Assembly (NCBI RefSeq): GCF_004793635.1
Contig: NZ_SRXV01000001.1
Coordinates: 124,001-188,000 of the forward strand
Direction: 5' to 3'
Length of the DNA: 64,000 bases
Origin: Marinicauda pacifica
GTDB lineage: Bacteria > Pseudomonadota > Alphaproteobacteria > Caulobacterales > Maricaulaceae
Under the pieces are notes generated by a model. The model was given only the letters and a program-made list of their open reading frames with translations. It made no database searches and was not told where the DNA came from. A program made the position numbers and the translations under genes. How positions within the stretch are numbered: the stretch's first letter is position 1; every line of letters starts with the position of its first letter. Positions 35,470 through 43,882 of the stretch are shown in pieces.

Positions 35470-36249
35470 CTAGCGCTTCTTTTCAGGTTGGGGCCGGGTG
35501 AACAGCAAGGTATCCGGCGTCGAGCCCTCTGCATCGAAGCGATAGCCCTCGCTGTCGAAGGCGCTGAGCGCATCGGCGCTGGTGATCCGGTTCTCGATGA
35601 TCCAGCGCGCCATCATGCCCCGGGCCTTCTTGGCGTAGACCATCAGCATGCGCAGCTGGCCGTCTTTCTCTTCCTTGAAGTCGACATTGATGACACGCGC
35701 ATCCAGCGTGTCGAGGCGCGCCGCCTTGGCATATTCGTTCGACGCGAGGTTCACGACCAGCTTGTCGTCCTGCTCGTCGAGCTGCGACTGAAGCGCGTCG
35801 CGAATGTCGTCACCCCAGAAATCGTAGAGATTGGCGCCCTTTTTCGTTTTCAGCCGTGTGCCCATCTCCAGGCGGTAGGGCTGCATCGTGTCGAGCGGGC
35901 GCAACGCGCCATACAGGCCGGACAGGATGCGAAGATGCTGCTGGGCCCATTGCAGGTCTTCCGCTGAGAGGCTGGCGGCTTCAAGGCCGCGATAGACGTC
36001 GCCGTTGAACGCCATGGCGGCCGGCCGCCCGTCCTCATTATCCGGGTCGAAGGCCTTGAAGCGCTCGCGGTTCAGCTCTGCAAGATCGTCGGACAACCCC
36101 ATCAGAGATTTGAGATCGCTGGCCGACAGCCTGGCCGTCACCTTGGCCAGTTCGCGCGTGCGATCCATCAGTGCGGGCCGGGTCGCCGTCGGGGCATGCC
36201 CGCGCTCTTCGAAGTTCAGCTGCTTGGCCGGCGAAAGAAGGATGAGCAT
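35470..36249 (-). CDS. yaaA: YaaA peroxide-stress family protein (UPF0246)
   Basis: The 259-residue protein starts 'MLILLSPAKQLNFE', the defining N terminus of YaaA, and includes 'FNGDVYRGLEAAS' and 'ILSGLYGALRPLDTMQPYRLEMGT'. YaaA lowers free iron during H2O2 stress in E. coli. The match spans the family length. It is isolated between bdhA and a FAD oxidase gene on the same strand. Confidence 0.92.
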   Translation of the reverse strand: MLILLSPAKQLNFEERGHAPTATRPALMDRTRELAKVTARLSASDLKSLMGLSDDLAELNRERFKAFDPDNEDGRPAAMAFNGDVYRGLEAASLSAEDLQWAQQHLRILSGLYGALRPLDTMQPYRLEMGTRLKTKKGANLYDFWGDDIRDALQSQLDEQDDKLVVNLASNEYAKAARLDTLDARVINVDFKEEKDGQLRMLMVYAKKARGMMARWIIENRITSADALSAFDSEGYRFDAEGSTPDTLLFTRPQPEKKR

Positions 36250-36338
36250 GAGGGCGGACTCCAGGCGTCACTTACACGGGAACGGGTTTCGCCTTCAGAT
36301 ACGTTCGCTCGCGCCCGCTTCCAAGGCTTGGCGCAGCT

Positions 36339-37757
36339 TTAGCTGCCACGCTCCGGGCCGAGAAGGATGCGCGGGTTCATGATGGAGTGCGGATCCAGGG
36401 CTGCCTTGATCTGGCGCATGACCGAAACCTGCACCGGTTTGCGGGCCGCCAGTTCGTCCTGTTTCAGCACGCCGATACCGTGCTCGGCCGAGATCGAGCC
36501 GCCATACTTGTCGACCAGGTCGTAGATCAGGGCAGAGGCCGGCTTGGCGGCGGTAAGGAAATCGGCCTCCGCCCCCGGCGCCTTGCGGGCCAGGTTGAAG
36601 TGGACATTGCCGTCTCCGACATGGCCGAACGCCACGATCATCGCGCCGTCGATCAGGGCTTCGGCCTTCTGTGTCGCCTCCTCCATGAAATCCGGCATGC
36701 GGCTGACCGGCACCGAGACATCGTGCTTGGCCGCCTTGCCGTGAGCCTTCTCGCCCTCGGGGATGGATTCGCGCAGCAGCCAGAAGCTCTCCGCCTGCGC
36801 TTGCGACTGGGAGATTGCGGCATCCTGAACCAGCTCCCGCTCGAAGGCGGTTTCCAGCGCGGATTCCATCAGGACCGGTGCGCGCTCTGCCTCGCCGGAG
36901 GTGATCTCGATCAGCACATACCAGGGGGAGGGCGTCTCGACCGGCTGGCGCAGCCCGGGCACGTGCTCGATCGCGAAGCTCAGGGCGCGCTCCGACATCA
37001 GCTCGAAGGCGGCCACGCTGCCTCCGGTGGCCGACTTCATCAGCGACAGCAAGCTGACCGCATCGCGCGGGCTGTGCACCGCGGCGATGGCCACGGCGGT
37101 GGAGACCGGGCGGGGGAAGAGCTTCAGGGTCGCGGCGGTGATGACACCCAGCGTGCCTTCCGCGCCGATGAAAAGCTGTTTCAGGTCGTAGCCGGTATTG
37201 TTCTTGCGCAGGCCGGAAAGATCGCTGATGACGCGTCCGTCGGGCAGCACCGCTTCCAGACCCAGGACGAGATCGCGCATCATGCCGTAACGCAGGACAT
37301 GGACGCCGCCGGCATTAGTGGAGATCAGGCCGCCAATCATGGCCGAGCCCTGCGCGCCCAGGCTCAGCGGGAAGAGCCGTCCGGCCTCGCGCGCCCTCTC
37401 CTGGACGCTCTCCAGGATGCAGCCAGCCTCGACCGTCAGCGAATCGTTGTCCGGGTCGACATCGCGGACCTGGTTCATGCGCTTGAGCGAAAGCAGGACT
37501 TCGCCCTGCGGCGTCGATCCGCCGACCAGTCCGGTATTGCCGCTCTGGGGCAGGATGGCGATCGCGTGCGTATTGCAGAAGCGGACGATCTCGCGCACTT
37601 CGTCCAGCGTGGACGGCTTGAACAGGACCGGACTGCTGCCGCGATATTGCGCGCGCCAGTCCTGGATGTGAGGGGCGATCTCGCCGGCATCGAAAGACAC
37701 CGATTTCGGATCGAGCCGGCTGCACAGCGGTTGAAGCGTATCGAGCATCTGGGTCAT
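36339..37757 (-). CDS. FAD-linked oxidase, D-lactate/D-2-hydroxyglutarate dehydrogenase type
   Basis: The 472-residue protein has the FAD-binding (PP-loop) segment 'AILPQSGNTGLVGGSTPQG', 'GGLISTNAGGVHVLRYGMMRDLVLG' and a C-terminal Fe-S-less substrate half with 'AFGHVGDGNVHFNLA' and 'GSISAEHGIGVLKQ'. These are hallmarks of the GlcD/D2HGDH group; the substrate (D-lactate, glycolate or D-2-hydroxyglutarate) cannot be fixed. ATG 37757 precedes the conserved start; a second ATG at 37748 is possible. Confidence 0.88.
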   Translation of the reverse strand: MTQMLDTLQPLCSRLDPKSVSFDAGEIAPHIQDWRAQYRGSSPVLFKPSTLDEVREIVRFCNTHAIAILPQSGNTGLVGGSTPQGEVLLSLKRMNQVRDVDPDNDSLTVEAGCILESVQERAREAGRLFPLSLGAQGSAMIGGLISTNAGGVHVLRYGMMRDLVLGLEAVLPDGRVISDLSGLRKNNTGYDLKQLFIGAEGTLGVITAATLKLFPRPVSTAVAIAAVHSPRDAVSLLSLMKSATGGSVAAFELMSERALSFAIEHVPGLRQPVETPSPWYVLIEITSGEAERAPVLMESALETAFERELVQDAAISQSQAQAESFWLLRESIPEGEKAHGKAAKHDVSVPVSRMPDFMEEATQKAEALIDGAMIVAFGHVGDGNVHFNLARKAPGAEADFLTAAKPASALIYDLVDKYGGSISAEHGIGVLKQDELAARKPVQVSVMRQIKAALDPHSIMNPRILLGPERGS

Positions 37758-37815
37758 GACGCTCGTTCTAACCCGAAGTGGATCGGTTTGCAGGGGGTAT
37801 TGCGCGCGTCTGTGC

Positions 37816-38139
37816 CTAGATGGCAGCGGGGACGAGCGTTGCGGTGAAGCGCATGGAGGGAACACGATCGGCGCGGCCCTCGAACACGAAGGTCTCGCCC
37901 TTCGGCTTGCCGGTCAGGGTCAGTTCGAATTGCTCGAAATCGCCCACGACCGAAATGGCGGCCTCATAATGGCGGCGCACCCGCATTTTGACCTGAAGCT
38001 TGTCGTCCGTATGCGTCACGGTGCCGAAGTAATACATTCCGCTATCACCGCCGCGGACTTCGCCGTCATGGATGACGATGACGCCTGCGCCATCGTCCAT
38101 CGGCGTACTAAAGCGCGCAATATAAAGGCCGTTTTTCAT
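37816..38139 (-). CDS. GrlR-like small protein
   Basis: The 107-residue protein begins 'MKNGLYIARFSTPMDDGAGV' and has 'VIHDGEVRGGDSGMYYFG', the pattern of GrlR-type proteins, a family first seen as a type III secretion regulator in enteropathogens. Environmental proteobacteria carry homologues without T3SS. No secretion genes are in this window. It is a beta-barrel-like small protein without signal peptide, and it lies downstream of tsaC across an AT-rich gap. Confidence 0.7.
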   Translation of the reverse strand: MKNGLYIARFSTPMDDGAGVIVIHDGEVRGGDSGMYYFGTVTHTDDKLQVKMRVRRHYEAAISVVGDFEQFELTLTGKPKGETFVFEGRADRVPSMRFTATLVPAAI

Positions 38140-38189
38140 ATTTCATCTCTCAAATGACCTGACCGGAAGTACAAAGATAGGATGAAATT

Positions 38190-38199
38190 GTAATATTAC
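38190..38199. promoter_or_regulatory. AT-rich promoter region with GTAATATTAC palindrome
   Basis: The gap between tsaC and the GrlR-like gene (38140-38201) is strikingly AT-rich for this genome. GTAATATTAC (38190-38199) is a perfect 10-base palindrome directly after the tsaC stop. It probably belongs to the GrlR-like gene's promoter or operator; GAGAG at 38145-38149 is its likely ribosome-binding site. Confidence 0.5.
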
Positions 38200-38201
38200 T
38201 A

Positions 38202-39164
38202 TTACCGCGGAGCCGACGCGCGCTTCAGCCGGTCATTGATCGCCTCGCCAAGTCCTTCGCGGGGGATGGGCGCGACCGCGATGCGGTCCGCCTTCCGGTC
38301 GAGTAGTCTCAATCCCGAAAACAGATTGGCCGCCGCCTCGACGAGGTCACCGGCCGGGGAAAGATTGAAGACCGGTCCGCTCCAGTCCGTGCTTGTCGGG
38401 CCGAAGGCGAGATAGGCCTCGCCGGGTTCGGGCGCGGCGGCCTCCAGCCGGATCGAGGCCTGCGGCGCGTAATGGCTGGACAATTGGCCCGGCGCGGTGG
38501 GCGCATCGGTATCCACATCGCCGTCGTCCAGAGCATGGCCCAGGACCGCCTCGATCTCGCTCCGTGCCAGACCGCCGGGCCGCAACAGGAGCGCCCCGGT
38601 CTCGTCCACCGCCAGGATCGTGCTTTCCAGTCCCACACGGCAGGGGCCGCCATCCAGAATCAGATCGATGCGGTCTCCCAGACCGTCGGCGACATGCTCG
38701 GCCGTCGTCGGACTGACGCTGCCGGAGGGGTTGGCGCTCGGCGCGGCCAGCGGCCGGCCGGTTCGCGCGATCAGCCCGGTCATGGCCGGCGAGGCGGGCC
38801 AGCGCACCGCCAGCGTCGTCAGGCCCGCCGTGACCAGGTCGCTGATCTCTGCCCCTTCGCGCAGCGGCGCGACCAGCGTCAGCGGTCCGGGCCAGAACGC
38901 CGCGGCCAGCGCGCGCGCGCTGGCGCTCAGGTGGACCAGGCTTTCCGCCCGCTCCAGGCTGTCGACATGGGCGATGAGAGGATTGAAGCGCGGCCGGCCC
39001 TTGGCCTCGTAGATGCGCGCCACGGCCCGGCTGTCGGTCGCGTCTGCAGCCAGCCCGTAAACGGTTTCGGTCGGCACGGCGACGAGACCGCCCGCGCGCA
39101 GGCGTTCGGCGGCCCGGTCGAGGCTGGCGGCATCGCCGGCGGGCAGGATCGGGGCGGAGCTCAT
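38202..39164 (-). CDS. tsaC: Sua5/TsaC-type threonylcarbamoyl-AMP synthase
   Basis: This enzyme makes the threonylcarbamoyl-AMP used for t6A modification of ANN-decoding tRNAs. The 320-residue protein has 'VPTETVYGLAADATD', 'KGRPRFNPLIAHV', 'GPLTLVAP' and 'AAPSANPSGSVSPT', and a C-terminal Sua5 domain (from about residue 210, 'PGQLSSHYAPQASI'), making it the longer Sua5 form. ATG 39164 begins the conserved core; the upstream in-frame extension (MPGKVTAPRTLA) is not conserved. Confidence 0.92.
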   Translation of the reverse strand: MSSAPILPAGDAASLDRAAERLRAGGLVAVPTETVYGLAADATDSRAVARIYEAKGRPRFNPLIAHVDSLERAESLVHLSASARALAAAFWPGPLTLVAPLREGAEISDLVTAGLTTLAVRWPASPAMTGLIARTGRPLAAPSANPSGSVSPTTAEHVADGLGDRIDLILDGGPCRVGLESTILAVDETGALLLRPGGLARSEIEAVLGHALDDGDVDTDAPTAPGQLSSHYAPQASIRLEAAAPEPGEAYLAFGPTSTDWSGPVFNLSPAGDLVEAAANLFSGLRLLDRKADRIAVAPIPREGLGEAINDRLKRASAPR

Positions 39165-39206
39165 GGCCAATGTCCTAGGAGCCGTGACCTTGCCCGGCAA
39201 GCGGGC

Positions 39207-39752
39207 CTAGTCAGCCGCATCCGCCTCGATGTGCAGCCGTACGATGACGGAGTCGGCCACGGTGTCCCAGCTCGATCCGACATCGTAACGGGTGCGCTCG
39301 ATTTCCAGCTCGCCGTCCGCGACGGCCCGGCCATCGGCGATGTCCAGCGTGAAGGGCAGGCTCGCGTCGTGAGACTGACCCTTGAGCGTCAGCGTGCCGC
39401 GGGCCTCGTACCCGGTTTCGGTCGCCACGATCTCGTCCGACACGAAGCGCGCATCGGGGTGCGCCCCCACGCCCAACCCGCCGCTGCCTCGTAGCGCGCT
39501 GCGGATCGAGCTGTCGCTGATCCCGTCGAGCGAGGGCGTGCTGACGCGCGCGTCGATGCGGGCACCCGGCAGGTCTTCAGGATCGAGCGTGATATCGGCT
39601 TCGAACGCCTCGAACTGTCCGGTCAGCGCGGCGCCGGAATTGCGCGCCTCGAACTCGACCGAGCTCGCCTCGCGGTCCAGCACCCAGTCCTGGGCGAGCG
39701 CAGGCGCGGCGATCAGTCCGCCGGCGAGTGCGGTCAGCAGCACGTATTTCAT
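39207..39752 (-). CDS. YceI-family periplasmic protein
   Basis: The 181-residue protein has a cleavable signal peptide ('GGLIAAPALAQD') and the YceI core ('SSVEFEARNSGAALTGQFEAF', 'GARIDARVSTPSLDG', 'GTLTLKGQSHDASLPFTLDI'). YceI proteins bind isoprenoid quinone-like lipids in a beta-barrel. It is the last gene of a minus-strand trio yceI-cybB-yceI. An AGAGGT ribosome-binding site precedes its ATG. Confidence 0.88.
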   Translation of the reverse strand: MKYVLLTALAGGLIAAPALAQDWVLDREASSVEFEARNSGAALTGQFEAFEADITLDPEDLPGARIDARVSTPSLDGISDSSIRSALRGSGGLGVGAHPDARFVSDEIVATETGYEARGTLTLKGQSHDASLPFTLDIADGRAVADGELEIERTRYDVGSSWDTVADSVIVRLHIEADAAD

Positions 39753-39805
39753 TACAAGACCTCTTTTAAAGGGCAGGAGCAGGGGAGGAGACGGACACCC
39801 GCGCC

Positions 39806-40435
39806 TTATCGCGGACCGTCTTGCTTGGGCACGTTGAGACCCGGGATCATGCGGGTCAGAACGCCGTCGCGATCCAGGATATGGTGCTTGAGCGCGCCGG
39901 CAACATGTAGGGCGAGCACACCGAAGATCACCCAGGCCGAGGCGCCGTGCAGACTGCCGGCGGTCTCCTGGAAGCCCTCCGTTTGCGGCACGGGCAGCTT
40001 GGGCAGGGTGAGCGCATCGAACAGCTTGATCGGGAACGCGTCGCCGAACGCCGAGGCGGTGACATAGCCGGCCAGCGGCACCCCGATCATGATCACGTAG
40101 AAGGCGATGTGGGTGAATCGCGCCAGTCCGCGTTCCAGCGTGCTCATGTGGGCGGGCAGCGGCGGCACGGGATGCTTCAGGCGCCAGGCCAGACGCCCCA
40201 GTGAAAGCACCAGGATCGTCAGCCCGATCGTCTTGTGCCAGTTATAGACGCTGGACACGGTGGAGAATTCGGCCTCTCCGGCAAAGGCCGCGTCGCGCAC
40301 GCCTTCCATCCACCATCCGTAGAAGATGATCCCGATGATAAGGGCAGCGATCGTCCAGTGAAATGCAATGGACACAACGCCATAACGAGAATGTCCTGAG
40401 GCGGTCGGCTCGGTCGGTGCAGGCATGTGACTCAC
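39806..40435 (-). CDS. cybB: Cytochrome b561 family protein
   Basis: The 209-residue protein has four membrane helices and heme ligand histidines, with 'SRYGVVSIAFHWTIAALIIGI' (first His), 'NWHKTIGLTILVLSLGRLAWRL' (second), and later histidines in 'LARFTHIAFYVIMIGVPLAGY' and 'IFGVLALHVAGALKHH'. It likely carries electrons from ubiquinol. It is sandwiched between two YceI genes; its ATG overlaps the end of the lipoprotein YceI gene (ATGA at 40432-40435). Confidence 0.9.
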   Translation of the reverse strand: MSHMPAPTEPTASGHSRYGVVSIAFHWTIAALIIGIIFYGWWMEGVRDAAFAGEAEFSTVSSVYNWHKTIGLTILVLSLGRLAWRLKHPVPPLPAHMSTLERGLARFTHIAFYVIMIGVPLAGYVTASAFGDAFPIKLFDALTLPKLPVPQTEGFQETAGSLHGASAWVIFGVLALHVAGALKHHILDRDGVLTRMIPGLNVPKQDGPR

Positions 40436-41061
40436 TCCTGAGCTTCGAGGAATTCTGCTTCGATCTCTACTATAACGGTCTGGCCGATGAAATTGGTCGC
40501 TGGAAATGCGCCGACGCCGAAATCTTCGAACTCGGCGCTGATTTCACCAGAAAATCCAATGACCTGCCGGCCTTCCAGCGGATTGTGCGTGCTGCCGTAA
40601 AACTCTGTTTCCATCACCGCATCGCGCGTCACCCCTTTCAGGGTGAGCTCGCCGTGCACGCGTGCTGTCGTCGCTGAGTTCGGCTCGACCGATGTGGAGC
40701 GGAAGACGATCTGCGGGTGACGCTCGGCATCGAGCCAGGCGCTCGAGCGCAGCGTCTCGTCGAACGCCGCATCCCCGGTCGACACCGAGGCGGACTGCAC
40801 GATGGCGGTCAGTTTCGCGTTCTCAGGGTGCTCGGGGTCCAGCTCCAGCGAGGCGTCGGCCGCGTCGAAGCGGGCCGTGTACCAGGACAGGCCGAGATGG
40901 CGCACCTGCCAGCTGACCCGGGCATGGGCCGGATCGAGGGCCCAGTTGCCGGCATCCAGCGCGGCCGGGTCGGTCGTCGGCGGTGACACGCACGCCGTGA
41001 GGGCCAGGGCCAGACAGCCCGGCACACAGCCCGGCACCGTGATTTGAGCGAGATGGGCCAT
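40432..41061 (-). CDS. YceI-family lipoprotein
   Basis: The 209-residue protein has a lipoprotein signal (ending 'ALALTACVSPP') and the YceI fold ('HARVSWQVRHLGLSWYTARF', 'HGELTLKGVTRDAVMETEF', 'GFSGEISAEFEDFGVG'). It is the first gene of the yceI-cybB-yceI operon and is translationally coupled to cybB by a 4-base overlap. The membrane anchor suggests it sits against the cytochrome in the inner or outer membrane. Confidence 0.88.
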   Translation of the reverse strand: MAHLAQITVPGCVPGCLALALTACVSPPTTDPAALDAGNWALDPAHARVSWQVRHLGLSWYTARFDAADASLELDPEHPENAKLTAIVQSASVSTGDAAFDETLRSSAWLDAERHPQIVFRSTSVEPNSATTARVHGELTLKGVTRDAVMETEFYGSTHNPLEGRQVIGFSGEISAEFEDFGVGAFPATNFIGQTVIVEIEAEFLEAQE

Positions 41062-41116
41062 GCTTGCCTTTCCCGGCGCCGATCGCAGCGTAACCTAGCC
41101 TGGACCCTATGCCGGA

Positions 41117-41147
41117 TTGCCGCGAAACCGAAGCTTCGCGGCCGGCA
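41117..41147. promoter_or_regulatory. Hairpin in the yceI/acyl-CoA dehydrogenase divergent region
   Basis: ATTGCCGCGAA (41117-41126) and TTCGCGGC with an extended GGCAAT (41135-41147) pair with a one-base bulge. It lies about 85 bases before the ACAD start, midway between divergent genes, and may be an operator or leader structure. Confidence 0.35.
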
Positions 41148-41232
41148 ATATGCGGCCGGGCGGGTTTGGGGACTCGCGAAGTTGAGCTGACGCGCTATCT
41201 TGCGGCGCAACACACAGGAGGAGACCCGCGTC

Positions 41233-43017
41233 ATGAGCTATCGCGCACCCGTACAGGACATCCGTTTCGCCCTGGAAGAAATTGCCGCGATGGATGGGCT
41301 GAAAGCCACCGGCGCCTTTCCCGACCTGTCCGGGGATCTGACCGCTCAGGTCCTGGGCGAGGCGGCCAAGCTGGCCAATGACGTGCTCGCGCCGCTCAAC
41401 TGGCCGGGCGACCGTCAGGGCTGCACGCTGAAGGACGGCAAGGTCACGACGCCCGACGGCTTCCCGCAGGCCTACCAGAAATTCGTCGAGGGCGGCTGGC
41501 AGGGTCTTCAATTCTCCACCGACCATGGCGGCATGGGTCTGCCGGTTGCGATGGGCTGCGCGCTGATGGAGATGCTGCAAGCCTCCAACATGGCCTTCGG
41601 TCTCGGTCCGATGCTTTCGTTTGGCGCCATCGAGGCGCTCATCGCGCACGGCACGACCGAGCAGCAGGAGCTCTACCTGCCCCGCATCATGACCGGGGAA
41701 TGGTCTGCGACGATGAATTTGACCGAGCCGCAGGCGGGCAGCGATGTCGGCGCGTTGCGCACCAAGGCCCAGCCCAATTCGGATGGCTCCTGGGCCATTT
41801 CGGGCCAGAAGATCTACATCACCTGGGGCGAGCATGACTGCGCGGAGAATATCGTCCATCTGGTGCTCGCGCGCACGCCCGACAGCCCGGCGGGAACGAA
41901 GGGCATCTCCCTCTTCCTCGTACCGAAATTCCTGCCTGATGACAGCGGCAATCCCGGCGAGCGCAACGCCGTGACGGCGATCGGCCTCGAACACAAGATG
42001 GGCATTCACGGCTCGCCGACCTGCACGATGGAATACGACAACGCCACCGGCTGGCTCGTCGGCGAGGAAAACAAGGGCATGGCCTGCATGTTCACGATGA
42101 TGAACTCGGCTCGCCTGAATGTCGGTGTGCAGGGCGTGGGCATTGCCGAACGCGCCTACCAGCAGGCGCTGGCCTTCGCGAAGGACCGCCGTCAGGGCCG
42201 CGCTCCGATGACCCAGGGTGAAGCGCCCCACGCCATCATCGATCATCCCGATGTGCGCCGCACCCTCGCGGTCATGAAGGCGAAGATCGAGGCGGCCCGT
42301 GCCATCTGCTTCCACACCGCGGTCGAGGCCGACTATGCCGAGCACCACGACGACGAGGAGGAGCGCGCCTGGTCGAAGCGGCGCGAAGACCTGCTCATCC
42401 CCATCGCCAAGGCCTGGGCGACCGATGTGGGCGTGGAGGTCACCTCGCTCGGAATCCAGGTCCATGGCGGCATGGGCTTCATCGAGGAAACCGGCGCGGC
42501 CCAGCATTATCGCGATGCCCGGATCGCCCCGATCTATGAAGGCACGAACGGCATTCAGGCCATGGATCTCGTCGGGCGCAAGCTGGCCATGGCCGGCGGG
42601 GCGGCCATCCGCGAGCTGATCGAGGACATCCGCCAGACCATCGAGGATCTGGCGACGTCGTCCAACCCTGATCTCAATGGGCTTGCCGAGGATCTCGGCC
42701 CGGCCTGCGAAGCGCTGGAAGCCGCGTCCGACTGGATGTCGAAGGCAGCCGGAGAGGACAAGCTGTCCGGGGCGACGGCCTATCTGAAACTCGCCGGAGA
42801 CGTGGTCGGGGGCTGGCTGCTCTGCCTTGGCGCCCTGTCCGCGCAGCGCATTCTCAAGCATGGCGACGGCGATGAGGCCTATGCGCGCAGCCGCATCTCG
42901 CTGACGCGCGTCTATGCCGAAACGGTGCTCAGCGCGGCACCCGGACTGGTGCCGCAGATCCGTCTTGGCGCGGGCGCCCTGTTCGATCCGGGCGAGGCGA
43001 TGCTCGAGAGCGCGTAG
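41233..43017 (+). CDS. Acyl-CoA dehydrogenase, DmdC/FadE-like large form
   Basis: The 594-residue protein begins 'MSYRAPVQDIRFALEEIAAM', as in DmdC and related large ACADs. It has 'MNLTEPQAGSDVGALRTKA' (FAD/substrate loop) and 'IYITWGEHDCAENI', with the dimethylated C-terminal ACAD_C4-like extension 'ERAYQQALAFAKDRRQGRA'. Members oxidise branched or 3-methylthio-propionyl-CoA; the substrate here is unknown. ATG 41233 follows AGGAGGAG. A terminator at 43061 closes the gene. Confidence 0.88.
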   Translation: MSYRAPVQDIRFALEEIAAMDGLKATGAFPDLSGDLTAQVLGEAAKLANDVLAPLNWPGDRQGCTLKDGKVTTPDGFPQAYQKFVEGGWQGLQFSTDHGGMGLPVAMGCALMEMLQASNMAFGLGPMLSFGAIEALIAHGTTEQQELYLPRIMTGEWSATMNLTEPQAGSDVGALRTKAQPNSDGSWAISGQKIYITWGEHDCAENIVHLVLARTPDSPAGTKGISLFLVPKFLPDDSGNPGERNAVTAIGLEHKMGIHGSPTCTMEYDNATGWLVGEENKGMACMFTMMNSARLNVGVQGVGIAERAYQQALAFAKDRRQGRAPMTQGEAPHAIIDHPDVRRTLAVMKAKIEAARAICFHTAVEADYAEHHDDEEERAWSKRREDLLIPIAKAWATDVGVEVTSLGIQVHGGMGFIEETGAAQHYRDARIAPIYEGTNGIQAMDLVGRKLAMAGGAAIRELIEDIRQTIEDLATSSNPDLNGLAEDLGPACEALEAASDWMSKAAGEDKLSGATAYLKLAGDVVGGWLLCLGALSAQRILKHGDGDEAYARSRISLTRVYAETVLSAAPGLVPQIRLGAGALFDPGEAMLESA

Positions 43018-43020
43018 GCG

Positions 43021-43060
43021 CCCAGACTGTCCCAGACTCTCCTAGACTCTCCCGGACATG
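43021..43060. repeat. Four 10-base tandem repeats
   Basis: Units CCCAGACTGT, CCCAGACTCT, CCTAGACTCT and CCCGGACATG follow each other after the ACAD stop and run into the terminator. Confidence 0.8.
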
Positions 43061-43090
43061 AAAACGGCCCCGCTTCTGCGGGGCCGTTTT
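43061..43090. terminator. Bidirectional rho-independent terminator
   Basis: AAAACGGCCCCGC (43061-43073), loop TTCT, GCGGGGCCGTTTT (43078-43090): a perfect stem flanked by A4/T4, between convergent acyl-CoA dehydrogenase and DUF4870-like genes. Confidence 0.95.
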
Positions 43091-43121
43091 GACTCGCGGC
43101 GGAGCCGCTTTGATCGGGGTG

Positions 43122-43490
43122 CTAGAACAGCAGGGCCCGCGGGTCGGGATGGCCGCGTCCGTCGACCAGGCGAATCAGCCCGATCGCGCCGCGCACGAGC
43201 ACCCAGACCGCTCCGATAGCCAGGATCACCACGCCGATCAGCAGCCAGATCGTGAGCCAGCCCACGATGAAGAAGGCCAGCCCGCCCCAGATCGTGCGGA
43301 TCTGGTAGATGAAATGGCTGCGGATCCAGCCCTTGGACTGGTCCAGGCGCACATAGGCGAAGATCAGCGCCACGATCATCAGGACGCCGCTGGTCGGGAT
43401 GCCGATCAGGATCAGGAGGTAGTTGACGATGGCCAGGACCCGGTCGCCATCGGTCGGCGGTGTGATCGGCTTCGGCTCGGTGTCGCTCAT
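43122..43490 (-). CDS. DUF4870-like small membrane protein
   Basis: The 122-residue protein has three hydrophobic segments ('VLAIVNYLLILIGIPTSGVL', 'IRTIWGGLAFFIVGWLTIWL', 'GVVILAIGAVWVLVRGAIGL') and the loop 'DQSKGWIRSHFIYQIRTIW', typical of DUF4870. The N-terminal tail 'SDTEPKPITPPTDGDR' is polar. Function unknown. ATG 43490 begins the polar tail; AGGAG is about 12 bases upstream. Confidence 0.78.
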   Translation of the reverse strand: MSDTEPKPITPPTDGDRVLAIVNYLLILIGIPTSGVLMIVALIFAYVRLDQSKGWIRSHFIYQIRTIWGGLAFFIVGWLTIWLLIGVVILAIGAVWVLVRGAIGLIRLVDGRGHPDPRALLF

Positions 43491-43663
43491 GTCCCAAATC
43501 ACTCCTGATGTGAGCTTGCATGCTCGCGTGATGCATTGAACCTCTATAGCATAGCATACACTTAACGATGGCAAGACCGCTCCGGAACGCGACGGACCTC
43601 ATGGTATCGAACACCGGATACAGTCAGGGCGGGCGCCTGCACGACGGGCCACGGGTTAGAACG

Positions 43664-43882
43664 ATGCGTCATGGCAACACATTGCGGGCTTATGCTCTGA
43701 TCGGGGTCGGTATGACGGGCATCGCGCTTCTTTTCGCGGGACTGACGCTGGGTGAGTGGCGTATGCACTTCCCCTATAGTCTTCTGTCTGCGGTTCTGGC
43801 CGCACTTCCGGCCTGGGGGGTAGCCGACCTGTTCGTCCAGGCGACACAGAGTGCGGCGGAACACACGGGAACCGAAACATGA
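43664..43882 (+). CDS. Small two-helix membrane protein, unknown function
   Basis: A short protein (72 residues from ATG 43664, longer if a start at 43568 or 43601 is used) with helices at 'AYALIGVGMTGIALLFAGLT' and 'SLLSAVLAALPAWGVADLFV'. None of the starts has a strong ribosome-binding site. It overlaps the YbjQ-like start by four bases (ATGA 43879-43882), so it is the first gene of a coupled trio with YbjQ and LepB. Confidence 0.6.
   Translation: MRHGNTLRAYALIGVGMTGIALLFAGLTLGEWRMHFPYSLLSAVLAALPAWGVADLFVQATQSAAEHTGTET

Noticed and set aside
41117..41147. Terminator in the ACAD/yceI intergenic region
   Set aside because: Hairpin has a bulge and no T-run, and it lies between divergent start codons; noted only as a possible regulatory structure.
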